From: Citricoccus sp. SGAir0253
GTDB lineage: Bacteria > Actinomycetota > Actinomycetes > Actinomycetales > Micrococcaceae
Length of the DNA stretch: 64,000 nucleotides
Reading direction: 5' to 3'
Assembly: GCF_005877055.1 (NCBI RefSeq)
Contig: NZ_CP039425.1
Coordinates: forward strand, 1 to 64,000
The notes under the pieces were generated by a model. It had not been told where the DNA came from, searched no databases, and saw only the letters and a program-made list of their open reading frames with translations. A program made the position numbers and the translations under genes. The first letter of the stretch is position 1; every line of letters begins with the position of its first letter. Of the stretch, positions 8,164-17,652 are shown in pieces.

Positions 8164-10380
8164 ATGTCCACGAGCACGCCACTGACCTACTCGACGGAGT
8201 GCACCGAGCTGCGCACGACGCGGGATGATTGGGACGCCGCGGCGCCCGAACTGCTCGAATCCATGCTGGTGCAGATGCACACGGTGCGGATCTTCGAGGA
8301 GGTCGTGTTGCAGTTGGCCGGGGAAGGGGTGGTCCACGGACCGGCCCACTCCAGCATCGGCCAGGAGGCAGCGGCGGTCGGCTCCGTGCTGGCCCTGCGC
8401 GCGGCCGACGGGGTCAACGGCACCCACCGCGGCCATCACCAGTTCCTGGCCAAGGGCCTGTCCTTCCTGCGCCCGGAGGGCATGAGCATCGTGGACGGCG
8501 TCAAGGACGATCAGATCGTCGAGTTCATCCACCGCACCATGTCCGAGATCCTGGGACTGAAGGCCGGGTTCAGCGGAGGTCGCGGCGGGTCGATGCACCT
8601 GCAGTGGCTGGAGGCCGGGGCGCTGGGCACCAATGCCATCGTGGGCGGAGGGGTGCCCCTGGCGGCGGGCAACGCCTGGGCCCAGCGCCATGACGCCGAA
8701 GTCGTCAAGGGCTCCGGGGCTGCGCAGGACATGGGGGTGACGGTCACCTACTTCGGGGACGGGGCCTCCAATATCGGCTCCACCCTGGAGACCTTCAACC
8801 TGGCGGCGGCCTGGGATCTGCCGCTGTGCTTCTTCATCGAGAACAACCTCTACGCGGTGTCCACCCACGTCTCCGACGTCACCGGCGATCCCCGGCTGGC
8901 CGCCCGCGGCCCCGGCTTCGGAATCCGCTCCTGGCGGGTGGACGGCATGGACCCGCTGGCGGTGTACCTGGCGCAGCGGGCGGCCGTGGAGCACATGCGC
9001 GCCGGCAAGGGCGCCACCCTCATCGAGGCCGAGACCTACCGCTACTTCCACCAGAACGGCCCCTTCCCCGGCAGCGCTTTCGGCTACCGCAGCAAGGAAG
9101 AGGAGAAGCAGTGGCGTGATCGGGATCCGCTGCGCAAGGTCGCCGAGGAGATGATGCGTCGGGAGCTGCTCACCGAGGACCAGCTGGAGGACCTGCGCGC
9201 CCGGATCACCGCGGTCATCACCCAGGTCGTCGAGGGCATCACCGAGAAGGACCCGGCCAGCGCCAAGGGGGCCCGCCGCATCCGTCCGGCACTGTGGCCG
9301 GACCCGGCCACCGTCGATGAGGGCCTGCGGATGGATCCGGTCCTCTGCGGGGATGTCCTCGAGGACAGCGCCCAACCCGCCACGACGCAGCGCCGCTTCG
9401 TCGATGCCATCGCCGATGTCCTGGACCGCCGGATGGCCACCGACCCGGGCGTCGTGATCCTCGGAGAGGACGTGCACCGGCTCAAGGGCGGCACCAACGG
9501 CGCCACCCGCGGGCTCAAGGATTCCTACCCCGACCGGGTGCTCGGCACCCCGATCAGCGAGAACGCCTTCGCGGGCCTGGGCGGCGGGCTGTCCATGACC
9601 GGACGCTACAAGCCGATCGTGGAGTTCATGTACTCGGACTTCCTGTGGGTGGCCGCCGACCAGATCTTCAACCAGATCGGCAAGGCCCGCCACATGTTCG
9701 GAGGCCAGTCCGGCATGCCCGTGGTGCTGCGCTCCAAGGTCGCCATGGGTGCCGGCTACGGTTCCCAGCACTCCATGGACCCGGCCGGGATCTTCGCCAC
9801 CAACCCGGGATGGCGCATCGTCGCCCCCGCCACCCCGCGGGACTACATCGGGCTGATGAACACCGCCCTGGACCTGCAGGACCCCGTCTTGGTGCTCGAG
9901 CACGTGGACCTCTACGCGGTCAAGGGCGAGATCCCCGCGGAGGACCTGGACTACCGGCTACCCGTCGGCAAGGCCGCCGTGCGTCGCGCCGGTGAGGACG
10001 TCACCGTGCTGAGCTACCTCAACATGGTGGACCTCTCGCTGCAGGCCGCCGAGCAGCGCGCCGACCTGGATGCCGAGGTCATCGACCTGCGTTGGCTCGA
10101 CCGGGCCTCCCTGGACTGGGACACCATTGGCGCCTCGATCACCAAGACCAACAACGTCCTGATCGTGGAGCAGGGCGCCTCGGGAACCTCCTACGGCGGG
10201 TGGCTGGCCGATGAGATCCAGCGCCGGTACTTCGACCACCTCGACCAGCCGATCCAGCGCGTCACCGGACACGAGGCCGCCCCCAGCATCTCCAAGGTCC
10301 TGGAGGCCGCGGCCAACGCCGACCTGGACGACGTCCTGGCCGGCTTCGACGAAGTCGCCCGCCACCTCGGCCTTTCCTGA
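8164..10380 (+). CDS. Fused alpha-beta E1 of a 2-oxoacid/acetoin-type dehydrogenase complex (TPP)
   Basis: 738 residues with two domains normally made as separate subunits. Residues about 20-345 are E1-alpha, with the TPP/Mg motif GDGASN at about 198 and a downstream NN (IENNLYAVS). Residues about 410-738 are E1-beta (ILGEDVHRLKGG near 433; GTPISENAFAGLGGG). The complex decarboxylates a 2-oxoacid or cleaves an acetoin-like diketone/ketol and passes the acyl group to lipoyl-E2. The E2 gene follows after 29 bp, and two SDRs follow that. No E3 (dihydrolipoyl dehydrogenase) is in the window, so a housekeeping E3 must serve. The natural substrate, whether acetoin, a branched 2-oxoacid or another, cannot be decided from sequence. 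Confidence 0.85.
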   Translation: MSTSTPLTYSTECTELRTTRDDWDAAAPELLESMLVQMHTVRIFEEVVLQLAGEGVVHGPAHSSIGQEAAAVGSVLALRAADGVNGTHRGHHQFLAKGLSFLRPEGMSIVDGVKDDQIVEFIHRTMSEILGLKAGFSGGRGGSMHLQWLEAGALGTNAIVGGGVPLAAGNAWAQRHDAEVVKGSGAAQDMGVTVTYFGDGASNIGSTLETFNLAAAWDLPLCFFIENNLYAVSTHVSDVTGDPRLAARGPGFGIRSWRVDGMDPLAVYLAQRAAVEHMRAGKGATLIEAETYRYFHQNGPFPGSAFGYRSKEEEKQWRDRDPLRKVAEEMMRRELLTEDQLEDLRARITAVITQVVEGITEKDPASAKGARRIRPALWPDPATVDEGLRMDPVLCGDVLEDSAQPATTQRRFVDAIADVLDRRMATDPGVVILGEDVHRLKGGTNGATRGLKDSYPDRVLGTPISENAFAGLGGGLSMTGRYKPIVEFMYSDFLWVAADQIFNQIGKARHMFGGQSGMPVVLRSKVAMGAGYGSQHSMDPAGIFATNPGWRIVAPATPRDYIGLMNTALDLQDPVLVLEHVDLYAVKGEIPAEDLDYRLPVGKAAVRRAGEDVTVLSYLNMVDLSLQAAEQRADLDAEVIDLRWLDRASLDWDTIGASITKTNNVLIVEQGASGTSYGGWLADEIQRRYFDHLDQPIQRVTGHEAAPSISKVLEAAANADLDDVLAGFDEVARHLGLS

Positions 10381-10409
10381 CCCCGCCCCCGCGAAGGACG
10401 AAACCCACC

Positions 10410-11738
10410 ATGGCAACCCTCATCACCATGCCGGCCGTCGTGGCCGACGCCACTGAAGCCGCCCTGCAGAACTGGCTGGTCTCCGTCGGGGACCTCATCG
10501 CCTCCGGTCAGCCCATCGCCGAGATCGAGACCGAGAAGGCCACCGTGGAGCTGGAGGCCGAAGCCGCCGGTACCGTCGGTCGGCTGCTCATCGACCCGGG
10601 CACCTCCGTGGCGGTCGGTGAACCCATCGCCGTGCTCGTCGACCCCGGCGAGGACGAGGCGGCCATCGATCGGCAGATCGCCTCCGCGGGCGGCGCCGCG
10701 GACAGCGCCGCCCAGCAGCCGGTACCCCAGGACACCGAGGCCCCCACCACCCACCGTGACACCCGCGACCAGGCCGTGGACAGCACCGCCAACCCGGCCC
10801 CCACCCCGGCATCCGGGGCTCGGGTCTTCAGCTCCCCGTTGGCACGCAAGCTGGCCAAGGACCTCGGCGTCGAAGTCACCGCCCTGAACGGCTCCGGGCC
10901 CAACGGGCGGATTCTGCGTCGGGACGTCGAAGCCGCCGCCGACCGGCAGGGTGCCCCCGACGTTCCGGCCACCGCCCCAGGCCCGGCCACGGGGGCGGCT
11001 GCCCCGGCCCCGACGCCCTCCCCCGTTCCGCCGGCGATCCCGGCCGAGGCAGACTTCCAGGATCTCCCGCTGTCCGGGATGCGCCGGGCCATCGCCCGCC
11101 GACTGACCGAGTCCAAGACCACGGTCCCCCACTTCTACGTCTCCATCGACGTGGAGATGGACGCCCTGCTGGCCCTGCGGCGCCAGGTCAACGACGCCCT
11201 GGCCGCGACCGAGCAGAAGGCCACCGTCAACGACCTGCTCCTCAAGGCCCTCGGCGGGGCGCTGGCCGAAGTGCCCGCGGCCAACGCGACCTGGCAGGGC
11301 GAGAGCATTCGCCGCTACACCAGCGTGGACGTCTCCGTGGCCATCGCCACCGAGGACGGGCTGCTGACCCCCGTGGTCCGCGGGCTTCAGAGTCTCTCCC
11401 TCAGCTCCCTGTGCCGGACCATGACCGACTACAAGGAACGGGCCGGCACCGGCCAGATCCGGCAACGGGAACTGGAAGGAGGCGCGTTCAGCCTGACCAA
11501 CCTGGGCATGTACGGCACCCGGGAGTTCTCCGCGATCCTCAACCCACCCCAGGCCGGGATCCTGGCCGTCGGCGCCGCCGAACCCCGCCCGGTGGTTCGC
11601 GCCGGAGAACTGGCCGTGGCCACCGTCATGAGCTGCACGCTCTCGGCCGATCACCGCGTGATCGACGGAGCCGTGGCCGCCCAGCTGCTGGCCGCCTTCA
11701 AACGGCGCATCGAACACCCCCTGAGCATCCTGCTCTGA
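10410..11738 (+). CDS. Dihydrolipoamide acyltransferase (E2)
   Basis: 442 residues. A single lipoyl domain carries the lipoylation lysine K43 in ETEKATVEL. A Pro/Ala/Thr-rich linker leads to the E3/E1-binding domain (SSPLARKLAKDLGV to NGRILRRDVEAA, about 137-175). A second linker leads to the acyltransferase core (about 215-442) with the catalytic motif H415-RVI-D419-G. It accepts the acyl group from E1 and transfers it to CoA. It lies 29 bp after the E1 gene and is clearly the same operon and complex. All key residues are present. Confidence 0.9.
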   Translation: MATLITMPAVVADATEAALQNWLVSVGDLIASGQPIAEIETEKATVELEAEAAGTVGRLLIDPGTSVAVGEPIAVLVDPGEDEAAIDRQIASAGGAADSAAQQPVPQDTEAPTTHRDTRDQAVDSTANPAPTPASGARVFSSPLARKLAKDLGVEVTALNGSGPNGRILRRDVEAAADRQGAPDVPATAPGPATGAAAPAPTPSPVPPAIPAEADFQDLPLSGMRRAIARRLTESKTTVPHFYVSIDVEMDALLALRRQVNDALAATEQKATVNDLLLKALGGALAEVPAANATWQGESIRRYTSVDVSVAIATEDGLLTPVVRGLQSLSLSSLCRTMTDYKERAGTGQIRQRELEGGAFSLTNLGMYGTREFSAILNPPQAGILAVGAAEPRPVVRAGELAVATVMSCTLSADHRVIDGAVAAQLLAAFKRRIEHPLSILL

Positions 11739-11797
11739 CCCGCGGCGGTCTTGCCCGCAGCTAACCGTTCACACCATGTGATCCCCAGGAGAGAACA

Positions 11798-12562
11798 ATG
11801 ACTGTCACCGAGAACCGACCCGTCATGGCCATCACCGGAGGCGCCTCCGGCATCGGTTTCGCCACGGCCCGGCTGTGGGTAGAACGCGGCGGAACCGCCG
11901 TGCTGCTGGACTTCAACGAGGCCGTACTGCAGGCGGGCCTGGAACAACTTGGTGAGCACGCCCGGGGCGTGGTCACCAACGTGACCGACCGGTCCAGCGT
12001 GGACGCCGCCTTCACCTCCATCCAGGAAACCGAGGGCCGGCTCGATGCCCTGGTCAACTGTGCCGGCAACTCCCGTCCGGTGCCCAGCGCGACCATGACC
12101 GACGAGGACTGGGAGGCGCTGATCGCCGTGCACCTGTCCGGGTCGATGCGTACCTGCCGGGCCGCCTATCCCCTGTTGGCCGCCCAGGACACCGGGGCGA
12201 TCGTCAACCTGTCCTCGGTCGCCGGTAAGACCGGCATGCCCCAGCGCGCCAGCTACACCACCGCCAAGGCGGGATTGGACGGCCTCACCCGGACCCTGGC
12301 CGTGGAATGGGCCCAGGACGGTATCCGGGTCAATTCCGTCGGCCCCGGCTATACCCGCACACCGTTCACCGACCAGCTCATCACCGAAGGCAAGCTCGAC
12401 CCCGCCCCCATCGAGGCGCGCGTGCCGATGCGGCGCTTCGCCGAACCGCAGGAGATCGCCGAGGCCATCGTGTTCCTGTGCGCTCCGGGCTCCTCCTACA
12501 TCACCGGCCACACCCTCATGGTCGACGGTGGTATGACCGTCGACGGCAACTGGTACCAGTGA
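11798..12562 (+). CDS. Short-chain dehydrogenase/reductase
   Basis: Classical SDR of 254 residues. It has TGGASGIG near residue 14, NCAGN in place of NNAG, and the catalytic Ser in LSSVAG with Y153-x3-K157 (SYTTAKAG). It oxidises or reduces an alcohol/ketone with NAD(P). AGGAG lies 8 bp upstream of the ATG. It is third in the E1-E2 operon. Paired with the next SDR, it could interconvert stereoisomeric hydroxy intermediates (as diol or acetoin reductases do), but the substrate is not visible. Confidence 0.85.
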   Translation: MTVTENRPVMAITGGASGIGFATARLWVERGGTAVLLDFNEAVLQAGLEQLGEHARGVVTNVTDRSSVDAAFTSIQETEGRLDALVNCAGNSRPVPSATMTDEDWEALIAVHLSGSMRTCRAAYPLLAAQDTGAIVNLSSVAGKTGMPQRASYTTAKAGLDGLTRTLAVEWAQDGIRVNSVGPGYTRTPFTDQLITEGKLDPAPIEARVPMRRFAEPQEIAEAIVFLCAPGSSYITGHTLMVDGGMTVDGNWYQ

Positions 12563-12599
12563 AGAACCACCACCCCTGGCCCACGGAAAACGAGACCTC

Positions 12600-13340
12600 A
12601 TGACTTACGACTTCTCGAACAAGACTGTGCTCATCACCGGCGCCGCCGGCGGCATCGGCAAAGAATGCGCCCGGCTGTTCTTCGGCGATGGCGCCCAGCT
12701 GATCCTCGTGGACCTGGACCCGAACGCACTGTGCGAAGTCGCGGACGCTCTGGGCGGACCCGAGCGGATCACGACCGTGGCCGGTGACCTCACCGACCAC
12801 AACGTGCTCAACGAGGTGCGCGCCACCGTGGAAATCGCCGGCGGGCTGGACGCCCTGGTGCCGGCCGCCGGGATCTACCGGGACCGCGACGTCGAAAGCA
12901 TGAGCTTGCAGGAATGGCGACAGACGATGTCGATCAATCTCGACTCCGTCTTCCAGCTCACCCAAGCAGTCTTGCCCCACCTGCACGATCACGGGGCCAT
13001 CGTGAACTTCGCCTCCCTGGCCGGATCCCGCGGCAGCCGCAACCACGCCCACTACGCCGCCACCAAGGCCGCCCTGGTGGCCTTTGGCCGCAGCCTCGCC
13101 CTGGAGATCGGGCATCGCGGCATCCGCGTCAACGCCGTGGCCCCAGGCATCATCCGCACCCAGATGACCGACACCCTCGTGACGACCAACGGCGAACTCC
13201 TCCTGCAGCAGACCCCGCTGGGACGGCACGGAACGGCCCGGGAGGTAGCCACCGTCGTGACCTTCCTGTGCTCGGACGCAGCGTCCTTCGTCAACGGGGA
13301 ACTGATCCAGGTCAACGGCGGCCTCTACATGGCCGGCTGA
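12600..13340 (+). CDS. Short-chain dehydrogenase/reductase
   Basis: Classical SDR of 246 residues. It has TGAAGGIGKE at about 14-23, PAAGIYRD where NNAG is usual, and Y152-x3-K156 (HYAATKAA). The C-terminal substrate loop ends ELIQVNGGLYMAG, like 3-oxoacyl-ACP-reductase relatives. It lies 37 bp behind the other SDR and is the last enzyme of the operon. The two SDRs are clearly diverged and are not a recent duplication. Confidence 0.85.
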   Translation: MTYDFSNKTVLITGAAGGIGKECARLFFGDGAQLILVDLDPNALCEVADALGGPERITTVAGDLTDHNVLNEVRATVEIAGGLDALVPAAGIYRDRDVESMSLQEWRQTMSINLDSVFQLTQAVLPHLHDHGAIVNFASLAGSRGSRNHAHYAATKAALVAFGRSLALEIGHRGIRVNAVAPGIIRTQMTDTLVTTNGELLLQQTPLGRHGTAREVATVVTFLCSDAASFVNGELIQVNGGLYMAG

Positions 13341-13496
13341 CGACCATCCATCTCGGTAGCCACGCTCGACAACGGGGTCACAACTCCTCGAACACCCCCG
13401 CAGCCTGGGCCCTCACCCCACACCCCCGAGAAAGGCCGAAGCTAACACTGAAACGCCTCAGTACCTGCGGCAGTGACTGCATTCTCGCAACCCGTA

Positions 13497-13514
13497 TTGA
13501 TCATCTTGATCATC
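13497..13514. repeat. Tandem TTGATCATC repeat before transporter
   Basis: TTGATCATC occurs twice head-to-tail, each copy containing the palindrome TGATCA, 28 bp before the transporter start. A regulatory role is possible but unproven. Confidence 0.35.
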
Positions 13515-13541
13515 ACCGACGCTCTTCACGAAAGGATCGTC

Positions 13542-14885
13542 ATGACCTCACAGACCCCAGCTGCGCCCCCCGCAGCCCTCGCGCCAGAGGCGGGACAACT
13601 CAAAAACGCCCGCAATGCCGCTGCCTCGGGCTTTGTCGGCACCACGCTCGAGTACTACGACTTCTACATCTTCGCGACGGCAGCCGCACTGTACCTGCAG
13701 CCGCTCTTCTTCCCCGCTGAAGGTGGCGCCGGCCAGATCCTTGCCCTCGCCACGGTCGGTGTTTCCTACGTCACGCGTCCTCTCGGCGCGATCATGTGGG
13801 GATGGCTCGGCGATGTGGTCGGCCGTAAGAAGGCGCTGATGGCATGCATCGTGCTCATGGGCGTGGCAACGTTCATCATCGGCCTTGTCCCCACCTACGA
13901 AACCATCGGGCTCTGGGCCCCGATCATCATTGTCCTGATGCGCCTGTTCCAGGGCCTTTCGGCAGGTGGTGAATCGCCGGGCTCGGCCTCGCTATCGATG
14001 GAGACAGCCCCAGATCACCGGCGTGGCTTCTACGCCAGCTGGACGATCGCAGGCGCCACCGCTGGCCTCGTGCTCTCCTCGGCCATCTTCATCCCACTGA
14101 ACCTGTTGCCCGAAGAATTCATGATGAGCTTCGGCTGGCGTATCCCCTTCCTGCTCAGCATCCTCGTGACCGTCGTAACGGTCTTCATGCGGGCACGACT
14201 ACAAGAGCCTGAGGTCTTCGAAGAAGTCAAGGAACATCGTGAGACTGTCAAGGTCCCGCTTTTCTACCTGTTGAAGAACTACCCGTTGCAGATGCTGCGA
14301 GTGGCCGGCATGGCACTGTTCCTGCTGATGGTGGGCCTGTTCAGCACTTTCTCCCTTGCCTACGGCACCCAGGTCGCGGGCATCTCCAACAGCGAGATGC
14401 TCGCCCTGATCACGGTGTCCAACTTGGGCACTCTCGTGATGGTTCCCATCCTTGGACATCTCTCCGACAAGGTTGGACGCAAGCCAGTGTTCATCAGCGG
14501 TTGTATCGGGATGATCGTGTTAGTCATCGCGTATTTCGGGGCGCTTGCCCATGCCGGACCCGGCAACACCTGGCTGGTGTGGATCCTGGGCATTCTGCTG
14601 ATGTCCTTCGCATACGCCGCAGCGAACGGCATCTATCCGGTCTACTTCCCGGAGCAGTTCCCCGCTCAGGTCAGGTACAGCGGGATGGCGATCAGCCTCA
14701 TGCTCGGCCTGGTGATCGCAGGTTTCTCGCCCGCCATCGCCCAGACGATCAACGGAGAGACGAACAACTGGATCGGTGTCTCTCTCTTCGCAGCCGGAGG
14801 TATAGCCATCTCGGCCCTGTGTGCGCTGTTCAGCCCCGAGACCGCGAAGATTCCAACCGCCGATCTCGGAGCGAAGAAGAAGTAA
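13542..14885 (+). CDS. MFS transporter, metabolite:H+ symporter (MHS) family
   Basis: 447 residues from the ATG at 13542, preceded by GAAAGGA. It opens GFVGTTLEYYDFYIFATAA, typical of the shikimate/proline/dicarboxylate-type MHS branch. The loop motif GWLGDVVGRKKA and its second-half copy LSDKVGRKP are present. There are about 12 transmembrane segments and no insertion. It is only distantly similar to the transporter at 5274. It lies 200 bp downstream of the SDRs and may have its own promoter; it is likely a second importer for block A substrates. Confidence 0.85.
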   Translation: MTSQTPAAPPAALAPEAGQLKNARNAAASGFVGTTLEYYDFYIFATAAALYLQPLFFPAEGGAGQILALATVGVSYVTRPLGAIMWGWLGDVVGRKKALMACIVLMGVATFIIGLVPTYETIGLWAPIIIVLMRLFQGLSAGGESPGSASLSMETAPDHRRGFYASWTIAGATAGLVLSSAIFIPLNLLPEEFMMSFGWRIPFLLSILVTVVTVFMRARLQEPEVFEEVKEHRETVKVPLFYLLKNYPLQMLRVAGMALFLLMVGLFSTFSLAYGTQVAGISNSEMLALITVSNLGTLVMVPILGHLSDKVGRKPVFISGCIGMIVLVIAYFGALAHAGPGNTWLVWILGILLMSFAYAAANGIYPVYFPEQFPAQVRYSGMAISLMLGLVIAGFSPAIAQTINGETNNWIGVSLFAAGGIAISALCALFSPETAKIPTADLGAKKK

Positions 14886-15083
14886 CAGCGTCAAGGGACA
14901 CCAGAATCCTTGCCCACATAGATCCGGCTGGCCACCGCGATCGGGCTCATCGCCCACGCAGCAAGCGCCGGCGCCCCCGTGCCGGATGAGATCAAGACAG
15001 GATGTTAATAATCTGCAGTCCCTCACCGCATGGCATTGCCCCTGACGTGGAGCGGGTCTCATGGGGGTGCAGGCGATGACAGA

Positions 15084-15113
15084 GGGCCCCAGCCACCGCC
15101 TCGGCTGGGGCCC
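15084..15113. terminator. GGGCCCCAGCC hairpin, candidate terminator
   Basis: An 11-bp perfect stem (GGGCCCCAGCC / GGCTGGGGCCC) with an 8-nt loop, 200 bp after the transporter stop. It probably ends that transcript. Its presence argues that the next gene starts downstream of it rather than at the ATG at 15030. Confidence 0.55.
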
Positions 15114-15191
15114 CGGCCGCATTCACAGCGGGATGGGCGCCCGTGGACTGGCAGACTGGCAGGGGCGCCCTCAGTACCGAAGGAGTCCGCC

Positions 15192-16499
15192 ACGAACCGC
15201 TCGCCAGCACTGCGCCCCGCCCTGCCCTGGGTCATCGCGGGCATCGTCGTCCTCGCCCTGAACCTGCGCGCCCCGATCATCGCGCCGACCGCGGTGCTCG
15301 GGCCGATCCAGGCCGACACCTCGCTCAACGCCATCGGCGCCGGCCTGCTGACCGGCCTGCCGGTCCTGCTCTTCGCCCTGGCCACTCCGCTGGCCACCGG
15401 GTGGATCCGCCGCTTCGGCCCCGAGACGGTCGTGGTGCTGTGCCTGTCCGGCGTGCTCGCGGGCACCGTCATCCGGTCCACCGGACCGGCCTGGGTGGTG
15501 CTGGCCGGGACGGCGGTCATCGGCGTGGCGATCGCCCTGGGCAACATCGCCGTGCCGGTGATCATCCGACGGGACGTGCCCTGGCGCCAGGTGTCCCTGG
15601 CCACCGGCGCGTACTCGGCGGCCATGAACGTCGGTTCCATGATCACCCTGGTGGTCACCGCGCCGCTGGCCGAGGCCGTGGGCTGGCGCTGGGCGATCGC
15701 AGCCTGGGCAGTCGTCACCGCCGGCGGGCTGGCCTACTGGCTGTGGTGGTCCCGCCGCCTGCGCGCCCGCGCCAGCGCCGCCCCGGAACCCGGCCTCACC
15801 GACGACTCCCCGGACAGCTCCGCGGGCACCTGCGCGGACGGCGCCCAGGACACTCCGACGCCGGCAGGCACCTCCGCCACCGGTCCCGCCCCGGCCCCGG
15901 GGGCGGTTCCGGGCCCGGACCGCGGCCGGTCCCGCTTCCGGCTGATCATCGTCCTGCTTACCGTGGCCTTCTGCGGGCAGTCCGGGGCCTACTACGCCAC
16001 CACGACCTGGCTGCCGACTCTGCTGAGCGATGCCATGGGGCTGGCGGCGGGAGCCTCGGGTGCCACGGCTTCGCTGTTCCAGGTCGCGGCGATCGTGGGG
16101 GCTTTCGGCCTGCCGGTGCTCTCGCTCCGGGCCCGCAGGCCCTGGGTCCCGGTGGCCGTGATGGGAGTGCTCTGGATCATCCTGCCGCTGGGCCTGCTGC
16201 TAGCCCCGGAGGCCTACGTGCTGTGGTCCATCATCGGCGGCATCGCCCAGGGCGGCGGGTTCACCGCCATCTTCTCCATCATCGCCCGGGTGGCCATCAC
16301 CGACGCACAGGCCGCCTCCGGTTCGGCGTGGGTGCAGACCGGCGGCTACCTGGTCGCCACAATCACCCCGCCCCTGGCCGGTTGGCTGAACGCGACCTCC
16401 GGTGACTGGACCGCTCCCCTGCTGCTGGTGCTGGTCTTGGCCCTCATGTTCTGCACCGGCGGCCTCCTGGCCGCCCGGCTGGCCCAGCGACCAACGTGA
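15192..16499 (+). CDS. CynX/NimT-type MFS transporter
   Basis: About 435 residues and 12 helices. It has the CynX-family start LNLRAPIIAPTAVLGPIQAD and GNIAVPVIIRRDVP in the first half, with a Pro/Ala-rich central loop. CynX relatives include cyanate and 2-nitroimidazole transporters; the substrate here is unknown. The start is uncertain. GAAGGAG (15179-15185) is ideally spaced for codon 15192, but that codon is ACG. An in-frame ATG exists at 15030, but it would add 54 low-complexity residues and place a terminator-like hairpin inside the gene. A rare ACG start, or a T-to-C change or error in an ATG, fits best. Confidence 0.75.
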   Translation, partial: TNRSPALRPALPWVIAGIVVLALNLRAPIIAPTAVLGPIQADTSLNAIGAGLLTGLPVLLFALATPLATGWIRRFGPETVVVLCLSGVLAGTVIRSTGPAWVVLAGTAVIGVAIALGNIAVPVIIRRDVPWRQVSLATGAYSAAMNVGSMITLVVTAPLAEAVGWRWAIAAWAVVTAGGLAYWLWWSRRLRARASAAPEPGLTDDSPDSSAGTCADGAQDTPTPAGTSATGPAPAPGAVPGPDRGRSRFRLIIVLLTVAFCGQSGAYYATTTWLPTLLSDAMGLAAGASGATASLFQVAAIVGAFGLPVLSLRARRPWVPVAVMGVLWIILPLGLLLAPEAYVLWSIIGGIAQGGGFTAIFSIIARVAITDAQAASGSAWVQTGGYLVATITPPLAGWLNATSGDWTAPLLLVLVLALMFCTGGLLAARLAQRPT

Positions 16500-16618
16500 G
16501 CCCGCCCGGCACGGGGCCTCAATGAGGGTGCTCGCCTGTGCGAGTGACTACTAGATCGGGCCGAGAGGACAGTCACAGGGCTCCCCGCGTCAAAGTCCAC
16601 GGACGCCTCCTGAGTTCC

Positions 16619-16761
16619 GTGCCGCCGACTTTTGACCGACAGCGACCGTCCCGGTTCCTTGGAATTGGGACACTCCCCCACGTCGCGGACCGATGTCAGT
16701 TTCAGAAGCCGACGGCACTCCCAGGCCAGTGATCTTGCGGGTAGTGCCGTCGACTTCTGAA
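16619..16761. repeat. TCAGAAGyCGACGGCAC dyad cluster (res-like)
   Basis: TTCAGAAGCCGACGGCAC (16701-16718) and GTGCCGTCGACTTCTGAA (16744-16761) form a 17/18 inverted repeat around a 25-bp spacer. A looser copy GTGCCGCCGACTTTTGA lies at 16619-16635. The same motif occurs at 1741, 23112 and 26713. It is likely a recombinase binding site or a mobile-element end. Confidence 0.55.
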
Positions 16762-16932
16762 CTCCGCCTGCTCAATAGTCCTATGCACTAACCGAGTTCT
16801 TGCTCAGCACTCCTGCTCTCGAAAGGGAGGCAGAAGCTATCGAGGCTGTCCACCAATTCCGGGACGAATCGTGAGGACCCTACGTCCCTGGGATTCCTTG
16901 TCACATTGACTAACCGCCTACCCCTCTAGGAG

Positions 16933-17003
16933 ACGTAGAATAGATGACGGGTTATGTGACAACTTTCGTGAATTTCGGACAGTGCGGGTCTTCTGTCACG
17001 TAA
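16933..17003. repeat. Candidate recombination site upstream of serine recombinase
   Basis: TTATGTGACA (16952-16961) and TGTCACGTAA (16994-17003) form a 9/10 inverted repeat just before the recombinase gene. A 28-bp segment (16933-16960) recurs with four mismatches at 25161-25188. Position and symmetry fit a res site bound by the adjacent recombinase. Confidence 0.45.
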
Positions 17004-17034
17004 ACGTTCGAATAAATGACAGCGGAGGTGCACG

Positions 17035-17652
17035 GTGCTGGTCGGGTACATGCGAGTCTCGAAAGCGGACGGGTCCCAGGCCACGGACCTGCAACGCGAT
17101 GCCCTGCTCGCCGCCGGCGTGAAGCCCAAGGCCCTGTACGAGGACAAGGCCTCCGGCAAGAGCGACGACCGGCCCCACCTGGCCGCCTGCCTGAAGGCGC
17201 TGCGGGACGGGGACACGCTGCTGGTGTGGAAGCTGGACCGGCTCGGCCGGGACCTGCGCCATCTGGTCAACGTCGTCCACGACCTGACCGAGCGGGGTGT
17301 GGGCCTGAAGGTGCTCACCGGCCAAGGCGCGGCCATCGACACCACCACCGCCTCCGGCAAGCTAGTCTTCGGGATCTTCGCCGCGTTGGCCGAGTTCGAA
17401 CGCGAGCTGATCTCCGAACGCACCAAGGCCGGCCTGGCCGCGGCCCGGGCGCGGGGCCGCAAGGGCGGGCGGCCCTACAAGATGACCCCGGCCAAGATCC
17501 GCCTGGCGATGGCCTCGATGGGGAACAAGGACACCAACGTCAGCGCCCTGTGCAAGGAGCTGGGCATCACCCGGCAGACGCTCTATCGCCACGTCTCACC
17601 CACCGGTGAACTCCGCGAGGCCGGACAAAAGGTGTTGGCTCAGCGCCGATGA
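17035..17652 (+). CDS. Serine recombinase (resolvase/invertase family)
   Basis: 205 residues, full length and apparently intact. The catalytic serine is S9 in GYMRVSKADG. The supporting arginines are in WKLDRLGRDL, the regulatory region has FAALAEFERELISERT, and the C-terminal Hin-type helix-turn-helix ends KELGITRQTLYRHV. It makes staggered cuts at a short dyad and resolves cointegrates or inverts DNA. The start is GTG with GGAGG 5 bp upstream (GCGGAGGTGCACGGTG). Dyads immediately upstream are its probable target. No Tn3 transposase accompanies it, so it is either a stand-alone plasmid resolvase or the survivor of a decayed transposon. Confidence 0.9.
   Translation: MLVGYMRVSKADGSQATDLQRDALLAAGVKPKALYEDKASGKSDDRPHLAACLKALRDGDTLLVWKLDRLGRDLRHLVNVVHDLTERGVGLKVLTGQGAAIDTTTASGKLVFGIFAALAEFERELISERTKAGLAAARARGRKGGRPYKMTPAKIRLAMASMGNKDTNVSALCKELGITRQTLYRHVSPTGELREAGQKVLAQRR

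Noticed and set aside
8005-9903. 632-codon open frame on the minus strand
   Set aside because: It lies opposite the conserved E1 gene, is Gly/His/Val-rich with no motif, and is a typical high-GC antisense shadow.
10191-11717. 508-codon open frame on the minus strand
   Set aside because: Antisense to the E2 gene, with repetitive Gly/Val/His composition and no domain.
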